From NCBI RefSeq assembly GCF_963855985.1, contig NC_087099.1, forward strand, positions 5,238,001 to 5,302,000: a stretch of DNA of 64,000 nt, given 5' to 3'. The DNA comes from Ostrinia nubilalis. Lineage: Eukaryota > Arthropoda > Insecta > Lepidoptera > Crambidae. The notes under the pieces were generated by a model that made no database searches, was not told the origin of the DNA, and saw nothing but the letters and a program-made list of their open reading frames with translations. Positions within the stretch are counted from its first letter, which is position 1; every line of letters begins with the position of its first letter. Of the stretch, positions 35,574 through 45,520 are shown piece by piece. The position numbers were made by a program, and so were the translations under genes.

Positions 35574-37358
35574 AAATAACAACAAGGACTTATTCATTTT
35601 GTTTTCTTTATTGGAACTTATATCGAAATTGGGTATTAAGACCTAACGAGAAATATTCTAGAAACGTATAACACAACTAATTACACAAAACAATCAGTAG
35701 CTGTAACTAGGTAATCAAATATGGCGGATCTAATTAAGGTTCCTCCAACAACGAAATATTTAAGAAAGCACTTAAAAGGATTGCTAAACATAAATAAGGT
35801 ATATGCGACAGATTTGTAGTATTTGTGTAAGACTTTTTTATTTGAAACATTATGTATTTCCATTAGGGGGATTATTGCCAATACTCGCCACGCTTGGCAG
35901 GCGGGTTGCATGGCATGGCATGTATTTTATATTATAACCATCAAATGAGATGTAAGCCACGAGCATCCTTGTCATGGATAAAAAATTAACCACCACAGGT
36001 TATTTTAGTCTCCTGCACAATAGACGAAGTCCTGTTGAATTCTTTAAAACGTAACCTCATATAAAACTGAGAAACGACGATTTATTACACTAATAAAGTC
36101 TTTTTATAAGTATTGATGAGTACTATGGGTAGGCTCTACCCATGGAGTAAAATCGTTTAAATTATAATAAAGTAACTAAAGGACAACAGTAGGGCTTCTC
36201 TGCCACTCAGCAAAGTCCCCTTAAAAATATTCTTCTTTTATTAAAAAAAAAGGTCGAAAATTACCTACGGAACTCTGAAGATCCCGATTCCATCTTAGCA
36301 GCTGCCATTTTTTCACTTCTGTTGTTAATTGGATTATTGGACGTGAATTTTCTAACTTTTTTTTCGTAATGGAATGGAAATGTTTGTTATAACGCTTTTT
36401 CTGAGTATAATGGCAGTTTTTGACGTAGATTTCTGTGAAACTTTTTTGGCTAGGCTCCCGAAGCATTAAAAGATTATCACGGTAACAGAATAATTATTTC
36501 GGGATGAGAGATGGAAGTGATTTTCTTCGTAATTTGATTTCGTCTATTGCGTGTGTTAGAAAAGTTAGAATGCTTAAATAAAGAATCTTCGTGAAAGTTT
36601 TTGTTATAATCTTCAGGGATTCTTACATCCTTAAAATCGTCATTCTTAGAGATTACGAGTAGAATCTTCTATTAAAGGAATTAGTGTTATATTTTATCCC
36701 TCTTAAATTAATTAATTCAAAAAGTTTCATTGATTACGAAATCTACTACACCCGATTGCCTTTCTACAATCTATCCAATACTGAATACAGTTGCCTAATA
36801 ATTGCATAAGTTTAGGATAGTTCCTCGATTCAGCAGAACCCCAACTTAACAATTAGCTCTCGCATAGTTCAAACTATATTAACTTGTGGCATTCAAACGG
36901 TCCTGCTTGAATCAATTTAACAACAATGTTAATAACTAGATGTATCATGAAGAAATCATTGATATCTCTGTCTACATATCCTGTACCCCTATTACGAAAA
37001 ACTTTCGAGTTCGTATCGTTTGCGTATTCGCATCGCCATCGAGAGATTTAGTGTGAAAACTTAAACAGCGCCCCTATGGTCGTAATGACAACTAAAAAAC
37101 AAAAGCACTAGAGATTTTGTGAATTGCTTTCGTATCGAGATCGAATAGTTCTAATGCGACACTAAATTTCGAACTCAGCGCATTAGTTGGCATATTTCTT
37201 AATCTCTATGGTGACCAAAGCCTTAGAATGTAGACGTAGCATTAGTTGTTATTAATGTGTCATATTGCAAAACCATTTTTCTAGTTGGAAGTCGTGTCTC
37301 CAATTACAGCGTATAGCGAAGCTGTATCAAACAACGCTATGTGGGATAATTATTTTGT
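35574..37358. other. No supportable gene
   Basis: AT-rich sequence. Weakly inverted TTTCGAGTTCG/CGAACTC blocks at about 37006 and 37170 might be an eroded TIR element but are not strong enough to annotate. Confidence 0.45.
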
Positions 37359-37366
37359 AGTTTTAC

Positions 37367-37985
37367 CTTAGATTAATAAAGCCTAGATAGATAGTCAGTG
37401 CACGAAAGGTGAGGCAGCTTTTAGTGAGCCTGAACGGCTCACCCGTAAACGTCACATGAACTGTCAAAGTGAAAAATTGGTAAACACGTCCGTCGAATTT
37501 TAATTAATTATGATGGTTTGTGCTGTGAAAGGGTGTCTAAATACTTACATCAGAAAAACGAAAGAAAGTGACCAGTGTTACATTTCATAAGTAAGTACTA
37601 CAATTCGACGCGTATTTTGCTTGAATTTGGCTTTCAAAAATTAAATACGGGAATGGTAGTAACAAGAAAATTTATTTGATATTTCCCAATTGTTCGCCGT
37701 ACAAATACACTTCCTTTTTTATGAAATCGAGACTTTTAAGTCGATTTATCTTATTGTAATTAGGTAGGTTCTTTGAATTCAATAAATAAGTAAGTACATG
37801 ATGCGTTTTGTTTTTGTTAATTATAAAATAATTAGAAACGTATTAAAAATTTCCCTTTTTTCGGGAAAATCGCCTTCACTGTCTACACTCCCCAACAAAA
37901 TTGACACTAATGACATAAGATTTTTGCCTCACTCTTGACGAAGCGTTTGTATGAAGACTGTCCATCTAGGCTTTATTAATCTAAG
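37367..37985 (+). mobile_element. P-superfamily-like miniature transposon with THAP-start remnant and 8-bp TSD
   Basis: A 619-bp element. The first 31 bases and the reverse complement of the last 31 match, perfect for 22 (CTTAGATTAATAAAGCCTAG and on). Exact 8-bp direct repeats AGTTTTAC flank it at 37359-37366 and 37986-37993. P elements and hAT elements both make 8-bp duplications. The P-like call rests on the coding remnant at 37510-37590, whose start has the first half of a THAP zinc-binding domain, the DNA-binding domain of P transposases, and on the 31-bp TIR length. Subterminal GTGAGGCA is inverted at both ends, and GTGAGCC...GGCTCAC near 37427 forms a hairpin. No catalytic domain is present, so it is non-autonomous. 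Confidence 0.8.
37510..37590 (+). pseudogene. Remnant first exon of a THAP-domain transposase
   Basis: Within the 37367-37985 element, an ATG opens 26 codons beginning MMVCAVKGCLNTYIRK and then ESD, followed by a TAA that abuts a GTAAGT donor. C-x4-C followed by N is the start of the C2CH THAP module. The next expected block (VTFH-like) can be read in a neighbouring frame just before the donor, so a small indel appears to have broken the frame. The remaining Cys/His ligands, coiled coil and catalytic domain are absent. THAP assignment is from this short motif and its setting. Confidence 0.55.
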
Positions 37986-39919
37986 AGTTTTACAAAATAA
38001 TTTTTCCACATAGCGAAATACAATGCAGGGCTACGAGCTTTATATTTTACGTCATTAATTTATTTCGAGTTAAGTGTAAATATTTAAACTCTCCTCCATT
38101 TGCCTCTGGTAAATAAGAGAAACTCATGCTCTACAGTTGGAACTGAATGATGATTATGCTGACGATTTGAAGGCCAGAAATTAAAAAAAAATAGGCATAT
38201 CGCTTACCGGACAGCTAAATGAGAAAAAAAAAGGTTTTATTCGCGCAATTTTTCTCTTCATTAAATCCCTTGCCGATATGAAAATTAAAATAATTAAAAT
38301 GAAGATATCAATTTTCTGACTTCACCATACCATTTATATGACCATGTTAACATGGGCTAGTGTCGGCTCATATACCCATTTACCTAATACCTGTATAACA
38401 TCTTTAAATAAAGTGCTATTATTCTCTCGCTGTTCTAGAAAACACGCCTTTAGATGTTAAATAAGACGATGATTGATGATACTTTGGCTCTAGTTTTTCC
38501 CAAATTCCCAACAAGAAAATGTGTTATTTTTCCAGTTGCTATGCTATTAAATACCTCTTTAATATAGGCACTCAAACTTAAGTAGAAACTTGTCTGACGT
38601 CAGAGGCTGATTATATTATTTTCATTTCATTGAACACGGTATCCAATTACATCAAGAGAAACTTTGATTTGAAATTAATTTATTTGGATTATATTCATTT
38701 TCAGTTTCTATTATCCCGTTCTTCAATCCAGTTTGTTTTGAAAGTTTGTGTTTAATTTAATTATAAATGTTTTGACAAACTAGACAAAGAAAATGTTTGC
38801 TTAAAATTGGAGCTTGTTATAATCGTGATAAGTATTGGTTTTGGCATTTCAATACTTTTTATGAGTTTGAAACGAGATACGTTTCTTTGTTTCACTATTA
38901 ATTTTGGTACTCAAATCCGATACTAAAATTTTGGCCGCGAAAGTTTATGAACATAGACCGTTACTCATATTTCTCCTTTACCTAAAAATTACGAAATTAA
39001 TTTTGATGGAAAGTAAAAATTTTTACTTAAGTTACAAGAAGTTAGTTTACTTATCTTTTAATCAAACCTACGCCTGAATAATGATGCAGATAAAGCCTTG
39101 TTTAGTAGTAACACACTCTTTTTAACTACAACAATAACTTTATGGTTTAAATTGTACGTTTTATGCCATACCCAAAAGTAGAACCTACTTAAATCTATCG
39201 ATATAAATCCTTCATCGTATAAACCTATTCGCGTAAGTGGGATTGCATTCCAGTATCAATTGTACCAAAGATGGACTCCAAATCTACGCTGAGACAGCTG
39301 TAGTTCGTGCTCTCTTGCAACACAAGACAAAGATCGAGTTAAGAGGGTTTCGCCGAGCTGGAGAGCTACACCCTAACGCGTCTATTTCCGTTTACGTACT
39401 TTCTAGTATATCTGTCACTGTCGCTCGTGCATAAATCTCGCTAAGCGTGAAAGGGATAGGAAATATCGAATCTTAAGATAGGGTTTTGGGAGTACACCCC
39501 CTGACTTTCTACGAAAATCCATCGAAACCATTCGATAGAGATCAATTTGCCAAATTGGCATAGCAAAGCACGTAATCCGGACAAAGTTCATGATGCCAAT
39601 TAAAATAGTTGGACTATGAAAGGACATTGTTATAATTTTCAACTTTATCGTTCTATTTGCATTGCAGTAATTGATAGATCTATGTTTTATTTTTAGGAAT
39701 TTTTACTTACATTATTGGAAAAGCAGTGAATTAACTGTCTCAATTGGTTTTCAGTTAGTTCAATGCAGTAATCATAATAGTAAAATTTTGATGTAATAAA
39801 ATGTAGCGATCTTAAGGTTATTTCAAGGTAGAGTCAACAGTAACAATTAAATCAACTGTCATCTGAATAAACAGACATGAGACTACTGATTTTCATCAAT
39901 AAAATATCGTTTCGCTTTG

Positions 39920-40043
39920 TAAGGCTAAGTTTCACCACCTATCTTTGACCGTAACTTTGACGATAACCGGTGCTTTTTGTATGGAGTTTGACAGATTTTT
40001 GACGTTTGTCAAAGTTAAATTAAGATGGTGCAACCCAGCCTAA
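39920..40043. mobile_element. MITE family F1, copy 4
   Basis: About 124 bp with TAAGGCTAAGTTTCACCACC at left and GGTGCAACCCAGCCTAA at right. The interior matches 10163-10285. Confidence 0.8.
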
Positions 40044-40202
40044 CAGACTGTTATTCACGCCTTTTGACGCAAATATCATCTTCTTCTATAGTTCTTGCAA
40101 CTCACGAAGGCGAGTGAGATTTACTTGTTTGTTTACGTGTACATGCACATAACTATATTGTAATGTTTTTAATGTCCGTCAAAATTTTTGAAAAACGAAC
40201 AA

Positions 40203-40303
40203 TAGCGAGCCACCACACATGTAAAGCTACTCAAGAAAAATAATAGGTATGTGGTAGCGAGCCACCACACATGTAAACCTACTGAAGAAAAGCAATAAGT
40301 ATG
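40203..40303 (+). repeat. Two-copy 52-bp tandem repeat
   Basis: Units start at 40203 and 40255 with TAGCGAGCCACCACACATGT. They differ by a few bases. Confidence 0.85.
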
Positions 40304-40928
40304 ATCTATTATATTTACTCCACTTCTACTAAGATTATTAAGTCTCATTATCCTTTCATTCTAAAACCCATGAAGCCAAATCAACGCTATCATCTTTTTC
40401 ACCATAACTCGCAAACCAATTTAGAGAAAAATTTCCAAAATCGTCTCTAAGCCTCAAAACAAATCCCTTTCCAAAAGCACCTCTTCCCTCGCCTATTTCA
40501 GCTAGGTACCTCACCACAATTAATTACATACATTCAGAGTCTTTTCAACGGAACCCAGAGATCCGTATCACAATAAAGCCATTTCTACCCAATAAGGGCT
40601 CCCATAAAACTTACGTTCGTACAATAGCCCTTTTAGTTCGTTCCTCTAACCCTTATGTCTTAACCATAAGGCTTTAGCAAGGTAGTATTGTGGGTAGTTG
40701 TATCTTAGATGTGGGGAAATGCAACTTTTATTGTTTTACTGGTGATCGAGTGTTAGGCACATTATGTTAGTATTGGAAAGGAAAATTGTTGGGGAAAACA
40801 AACACTTTGTTCAATGTTCAGTGCTAATCAGGGATCCTTATTAATATCGAATTATTAAACCCTACAAAAACAAACCTATTTCTAAGGCACTTGCATATGA
40901 TTAAAAGTATTGTTCCTGGTAATGTTAT

Positions 40929-40960
40929 CACAAATTTAGTTCAAAAGAACTAAATTTGTG
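40929..40960. repeat. Perfect 14-bp hairpin with 4-base loop
   Basis: CACAAATTTAGTTC and its exact reverse complement are separated by AAAA. It lies about 100 bp upstream of the LTR element. Function unknown. Confidence 0.7.
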
Positions 40961-41057
40961 TCCAAAAGGACTGGCAGCTCTGGGGTAGTGAGTCCTTTTT
41001 ATATGGGGACTGTTAACGTGTTAAAATGTTAAATAGGTGTAAATTGTTTTTGATTAC

Positions 41058-41210
41058 TGTCATGTATTAATCTGTGGAACTTTTTACTTTTAAATGTCAA
41101 TGTCAATTCACATGTTTGTTTTGAGGTTAGGCCACTTGATTTCCGGCTACCTAGCCAAATATACAGCTCTCACAATAGTCACCGTGTTATCATTATTTTC
41201 GGACATAATA
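41058..41210 (+). repeat. 5' LTR
   Basis: 153 bp, starting TGTCATGTATTAATCTGTGG and ending GGACATAATA. Identical to the 3' LTR. Confidence 0.97.
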
Positions 41211-41211
41211 G

Positions 41212-41229
41212 TGGCGACGTATGGTTAAA
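41212..41229 (+). promoter_or_regulatory. Primer binding site of the LTR retrotransposon
   Basis: TGGCGACGTATGG starts one base after the 5' LTR. TGGCG at the start complements a tRNA 3' CCA end preceded by CG. The exact tRNA cannot be named from the sequence alone. Confidence 0.7.
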
Positions 41230-41239
41230 ACAGTGAACA

Positions 41240-44200
41240 ATGGATACAAAAGCAGTGAAATTCGATGTGTTCAACCCTCAGACTGACAATTGGGACATTT
41301 ACTTAGATCGGTTAAAGTTTTGTTTCGAGGCTAATGGCGTCATATTGGACGCGGCAAAAAGGGCTAATTTTGTGACAGTGTGTGGTGCGCGTGTGTATGA
41401 GACATTACTTGCGTTAATTACACCGAGGAAAGTTTCTGATTTGCCTTTCAGTGAGATAGTGACTGTTCTTACAAGACATTATAGTCCAAAACCGAATGAG
41501 ATTTCGGTGTCGTTTAAATTCTACAAACGTGATCAAGGACGTGGTGAATTAGCGTCAGACTATATCGCACAATTAAGAAAATTAAGTTCGGGGTGCAATT
41601 TTAATGACTTAGAACGAATGTTACGCGACAGACTTGTGTGCGGTATGAGTGATAGCAAATTACAGTACGAACTGTTAAAACGTGACAATTTGAGTTATCA
41701 AGACGTAGTGGACGCCATGTTATCATCGGAAAGTGCCGGACGGGACGTGCGCATGATTCAAGACGCTGCGAATGCGGCGTCGATGCCCACCACAACAGCG
41801 GCGCCCTACTTTGAGCAGCCCGTAGCGGAGCCGATGGACGTAAACGCGGTTCAAACGAAAACAACTCGTCTATGCTATCGTTGCGGTGATCGTCACCCTG
41901 GAGAGTGCCGTTTTATCAATGCAATTTGCCGGTTTTGCAAGAAAAAAGGACATCTAGAAAAAATCTGTTTAAGCAAGAAGAAGAACAGTCGCGATGTAAA
42001 CTTCACTAGTGAACCGAGTGATCGTTTGAACGGCATCTACTGTGTGCAAAGTACTAGTCGCACACCGCCATACGAGGTTGACGTATTACTGGCGGGTGTC
42101 CCAGTCCGCATGCAGGTGGACACGGGCGCCAGTTTCTCCATCATCAACGAGTACACCTGGAACGTGTTGCGCTCACGACTTGCGCGCGACGCACTACGCC
42201 CCGCATCACTCACTTTACGCACTTGGACGGAGACACCGGTTCAATTGCTGGGACAAGTCACTTTGTCAGTTTACTATAAAAACAAGGAGCAGAATCTATG
42301 TATTATAGTAGCTAAAGGAAAAGGACCTAACCTTCTGGGTCGTGACTGGTTGACGCCGCTTCACATATCATTAAATATCAACTTTGTTTGCGACAACAAA
42401 TTGATAGACAAGATTATATCAAAACACCAAGAAGTTTTTCAAGATGGATTAGGTACATATCGTGGTAATCCAGTCAAGATACATCTGAAACAAGGTATGA
42501 CACCTAAATTTCTGAAAGCTCGGCCGGTACCTTTTGCAATAAAAGACAGAGTAGAACGTGAAATAGACAGACTGGTCAAAGAAGGAGTATTAAGACCAAC
42601 ATCTTTCTCCGACTGGGCTACACCAGTAGTGCCAATAGTTAAGAAAACAGGAGAGATTAGATTATGTGGAGACTATCGCAGTACTGTAAACGCAGCTACC
42701 GAATCAGACACTTTCCCCATGCCCACATCTAATGAGGTATTTGCAACCATAGCCGGAGGGAAATGTTTTACAACTCTAGATTTAGACAGAGCGTACACAC
42801 AGGTGGTAGTGGATGAAGAAACGTCAAAACTTCTCACACTCAATACGTGCAAAGGACTTTACACAGTACATCGCTTAGCTTTTGGAGTTAAAGCATGTCC
42901 GGGAATTTTCCAACGCCTTATGACATCCTTGTTGGCAGGCATCCCTGGAGTTGCAGTCCTGATTGATGACATAATTGTCTCTGGTTGCTCAAGTATGGAA
43001 ATGGAGGCCAGACTGGACACAGTTTTAGACCGAATTAAACGTGCAGGACTACGACTTAACAAGACCAAATGCAAATTTGCCAGAGACAGTGTAGAGTTTC
43101 TAGGCTTTAGAATAGACTCAGAAGGCATTCACCCTGCACCAAGTAAGGTGGACTCCATAACTAACACACCGGAGCCTAAAAATAAGCAAGAGCTTCAAGC
43201 ATTTCTCGGACTATACAACTTTTATGAAAGGTTCATTCCACACAAGGCCACAGTTCTTGAACCATTACATCGGTTATTAGACAAAGCACGTACCTGGAAA
43301 TGGACTGAATTGGAACAAAATGCCTTTGACACAGCAAAGCACTTACTGACTTTTGATCTGACACTTAGCCATTACGATGTGAACAAACCGCTGATCCTTA
43401 CCTGTGACAGTTCAGAGTACGGTGTGGGAGCGGTACTGTCTCATGAAGACGAGAACCATAATGAGTGTCCAGTAGCCATGGCTTCAAGAACTCTGCATTC
43501 TCACGAACGACGCTACTCACAACTTGATAAAGAAGCAGCGGCAATTATGTTTGGAATAACAAAGTTCCATAATTACTTGATGGGACGACATTTTCGGATT
43601 GTGACTGATCACAAGCCGTTATTGGGAATATTCAACCCCAAGAAACCAATGACTAGTATGCTTTCACCCCGTTTGACAAGAATTGCCATAGCCTTGACTT
43701 CACATAGCTATGAAATAACATACAGACCTGGGCCGCAGATCGGAAGTGCTGACAGTTTGAGTAGATGGCCTCAACCGGTACCAGATCAACTTGAAGAACC
43801 ACTCTACGAAATTTTACTGATGGCTGAAAAACCTGAGGATTTCCCTTATGATGTGTCACACATAGCTTCCGAGACGAAAGGCGACCGCATCCTATCTAGA
43901 GTCATGCATTACATCCAATGCGGTTGGCCAGCTAAAATAACCGATCCTGAGTTAAGGCCTTTCTGGTTACAACGTGCAGAACTTTCAATACAAAATGATT
44001 GCATACTACTGGGCTGCAGAGTTGTAGTGCCGAGGTCCCTTCGTCCAACAATCCTACGTGTTTTACATAAAACACATACTGGAATTGTTCAAACCAAGAC
44101 TTTGGCTAGAAGCTACGTTTGGTGGCCACGCCTTAACGAAGACATCGAAGTGCTAGTGAGCGGATGCTCAAAATGCCTGGAACACAGACATATGCCACCT

Positions 44201-45196
44201 AAGACCAGCCATGAATGGATTACACCAACCAGACCGTGGTCGAGAATCCACGTTGATTTTGCAGGCCCATTTTACAATAAAAACTTTTTGATAATGGTTG
44301 ATTCATACTCTCGTTGGCCCGAAGTGTTTGTAGTAAATAACATAACCTCCGCTACAGTGATAAAAGTTTTAAGAAACACTTTTGCCATACACGGATTGTG
44401 CGACGTACTAGTGTCGGATAATGGTACATCTTTTGTATCAGATGAATTGAAGAGATTCCTACAAGCTAATAACATCCGGCATGTCACCACGGCTCCCTAT
44501 CACCCGGCCACAAACGGGATAGCGGAGAGGATGGTACAGACAGTGAAAGACAAACTAAGAAAGATGGATGATTCATCATGGGACATCAAAATACCAAACT
44601 TGTTGCTAGGCCTGCGGGTTACTCCATGTACTACAACACACAAAAGTCCTGCAGAACTGCTAATGGGAAGACGTTTACGAACGTTACTGGATACTGTACA
44701 TCCTGAGAATATTCAACATAAGAGAATTGAGCAACAAATTGAAGAAAACAATCAAAGACAAGGAAGAGAATCGAATGTTGGACAATCAGTGATGTACAGA
44801 AACTACAGCAACCATGGCCCTAGATGGTTACGGGGCACAGTTACTTATAAGAACGGACCCTCCAGCTACCAAATAGAGACGAATGGTGGCGGAGTAGTAA
44901 ATCGTCATATTGATCAAATAATCAAAACAACAGCAGCAGAGGAGATAACTACCAGAGTAACAAATGATACAGATGCAGTCGTAGAAGGAACGCCGGAATT
45001 GATTACTGACGATATCATAGAGATACCAGATGCAGACAAGTGGGCTGACATCTTGGGCATTCCAAGCCAAGCTACTACAACACCGGCTCTGGGAAAGATA
45101 AAAAATAAACCAAATTTGCATTCTAGAAGCCCCTATGACAGACCTGATGCCTCCGCATCAGCAGATGATAACCTTTACATAAATTTCCTAACTTAA
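41240..45196 (+). CDS. Gag-Pol polyprotein, single 1318-residue frame
   Basis: Gag occupies about residues 1-245, with two zinc knuckles: an atypical CYRC...H219...C223 and a canonical C230-x2-C233-x4-H238-x4-C243. The aspartic protease follows, with DTGAS at 294-298. The RT has LDLDRAY (catalytic D514) and LIDD at 574-577. RNase H has TCDSSEYGVGAV (D723) and TDHKPL (D790). The integrase has an HTGIV...CSKC zinc region, then D1006, D1060 and E1096, with exactly 35 residues between the last two (DD35E). A GPY/F-like module, ending in a GPSSYQIETNGGGVVNRHID-type block, sits near 1205-1250. No chromodomain or envelope was seen. Gag and pol are in one frame with no frameshift, stop or overlap, so no recoding is needed. 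The start at 41240 is 30 bp after the 5' LTR and is the first ATG of the frame. The catalytic residues are all present, so the protein could be functional. The leucine in LIDD, where Y or F is usual, is odd. Confidence 0.96.
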   Translation: MDTKAVKFDVFNPQTDNWDIYLDRLKFCFEANGVILDAAKRANFVTVCGARVYETLLALITPRKVSDLPFSEIVTVLTRHYSPKPNEISVSFKFYKRDQGRGELASDYIAQLRKLSSGCNFNDLERMLRDRLVCGMSDSKLQYELLKRDNLSYQDVVDAMLSSESAGRDVRMIQDAANAASMPTTTAAPYFEQPVAEPMDVNAVQTKTTRLCYRCGDRHPGECRFINAICRFCKKKGHLEKICLSKKKNSRDVNFTSEPSDRLNGIYCVQSTSRTPPYEVDVLLAGVPVRMQVDTGASFSIINEYTWNVLRSRLARDALRPASLTLRTWTETPVQLLGQVTLSVYYKNKEQNLCIIVAKGKGPNLLGRDWLTPLHISLNINFVCDNKLIDKIISKHQEVFQDGLGTYRGNPVKIHLKQGMTPKFLKARPVPFAIKDRVEREIDRLVKEGVLRPTSFSDWATPVVPIVKKTGEIRLCGDYRSTVNAATESDTFPMPTSNEVFATIAGGKCFTTLDLDRAYTQVVVDEETSKLLTLNTCKGLYTVHRLAFGVKACPGIFQRLMTSLLAGIPGVAVLIDDIIVSGCSSMEMEARLDTVLDRIKRAGLRLNKTKCKFARDSVEFLGFRIDSEGIHPAPSKVDSITNTPEPKNKQELQAFLGLYNFYERFIPHKATVLEPLHRLLDKARTWKWTELEQNAFDTAKHLLTFDLTLSHYDVNKPLILTCDSSEYGVGAVLSHEDENHNECPVAMASRTLHSHERRYSQLDKEAAAIMFGITKFHNYLMGRHFRIVTDHKPLLGIFNPKKPMTSMLSPRLTRIAIALTSHSYEITYRPGPQIGSADSLSRWPQPVPDQLEEPLYEILLMAEKPEDFPYDVSHIASETKGDRILSRVMHYIQCGWPAKITDPELRPFWLQRAELSIQNDCILLGCRVVVPRSLRPTILRVLHKTHTGIVQTKTLARSYVWWPRLNEDIEVLVSGCSKCLEHRHMPPKTSHEWITPTRPWSRIHVDFAGPFYNKNFLIMVDSYSRWPEVFVVNNITSATVIKVLRNTFAIHGLCDVLVSDNGTSFVSDELKRFLQANNIRHVTTAPYHPATNGIAERMVQTVKDKLRKMDDSSWDIKIPNLLLGLRVTPCTTTHKSPAELLMGRRLRTLLDTVHPENIQHKRIEQQIEENNQRQGRESNVGQSVMYRNYSNHGPRWLRGTVTYKNGPSSYQIETNGGGVVNRHIDQIIKTTAAEEITTRVTNDTDAVVEGTPELITDDIIEIPDADKWADILGIPSQATTTPALGKIKNKPNLHSRSPYDRPDASASADDNLYINFLT

Positions 45197-45264
45197 TTAC
45201 TGTTATTTAAATACATAGTGTTCATGGGGATAATTTATTAGTTTGGTAATGTTGATATTCACTT

Positions 45265-45276
45265 AGGGGGGAGATA
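45265..45276 (+). promoter_or_regulatory. Polypurine tract of the LTR retrotransposon
   Basis: AGGGGGGAGATA immediately precedes the 3' LTR, the usual plus-strand priming site. Confidence 0.85.
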
Positions 45277-45429
45277 TGTCATGTATTAATCTGTGGAACT
45301 TTTTACTTTTAAATGTCAATGTCAATTCACATGTTTGTTTTGAGGTTAGGCCACTTGATTTCCGGCTACCTAGCCAAATATACAGCTCTCACAATAGTCA
45401 CCGTGTTATCATTATTTTCGGACATAATA
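45277..45429 (+). repeat. 3' LTR
   Basis: 153 bp, identical to 41058-41210 and followed by the ATTAC duplication. Confidence 0.97.
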
Positions 45430-45520
45430 ATTACATGGTGTAGAATAACACAAACGATATTATTGTGTTCTAAACCATGACCATAAAATTTTCTGTATTA
45501 AAATGTCTGTGTTTAGATCG

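Larger units (their letters stand above)
41058..45429 (+). mobile_element. Full-length Ty3/gypsy LTR retrotransposon (mag/K02A2.6-like)
   Basis: A complete 4372-bp element. The two 153-bp LTRs (41058-41210 and 45277-45429) are identical by direct reading. Exact 5-bp direct repeats ATTAC (41053-41057 and 45430-45434) are the target-site duplication. A primer-binding-site-like TGGCGACGTA begins at 41212 and a polypurine tract AGGGGGGAGA at 45265. One uninterrupted gag-pol frame fills the interior, and no envelope frame follows it. Identical LTRs, an intact frame and an intact TSD indicate a very recent insertion. The domain order protease, RT, RNase H, integrase is that of Metaviridae. The mag/K02A2.6-like label is by recognition of the Gag start and overall layout. 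Confidence 0.97.

Noticed and set aside
37000..37180. Eroded TIR element with TTTCGAGTTCG ends
   Set aside because: The inverted match is short and imperfect, and no TSD could be read.
41601..41864. Antisense open frames within gag-pol
   Set aside because: They are shadows of the intact sense frame, which has clear domain evidence.
45197..45276. Envelope gene after pol
   Set aside because: Only about 80 bp separates the gag-pol stop from the 3' LTR, so there is no room for one.
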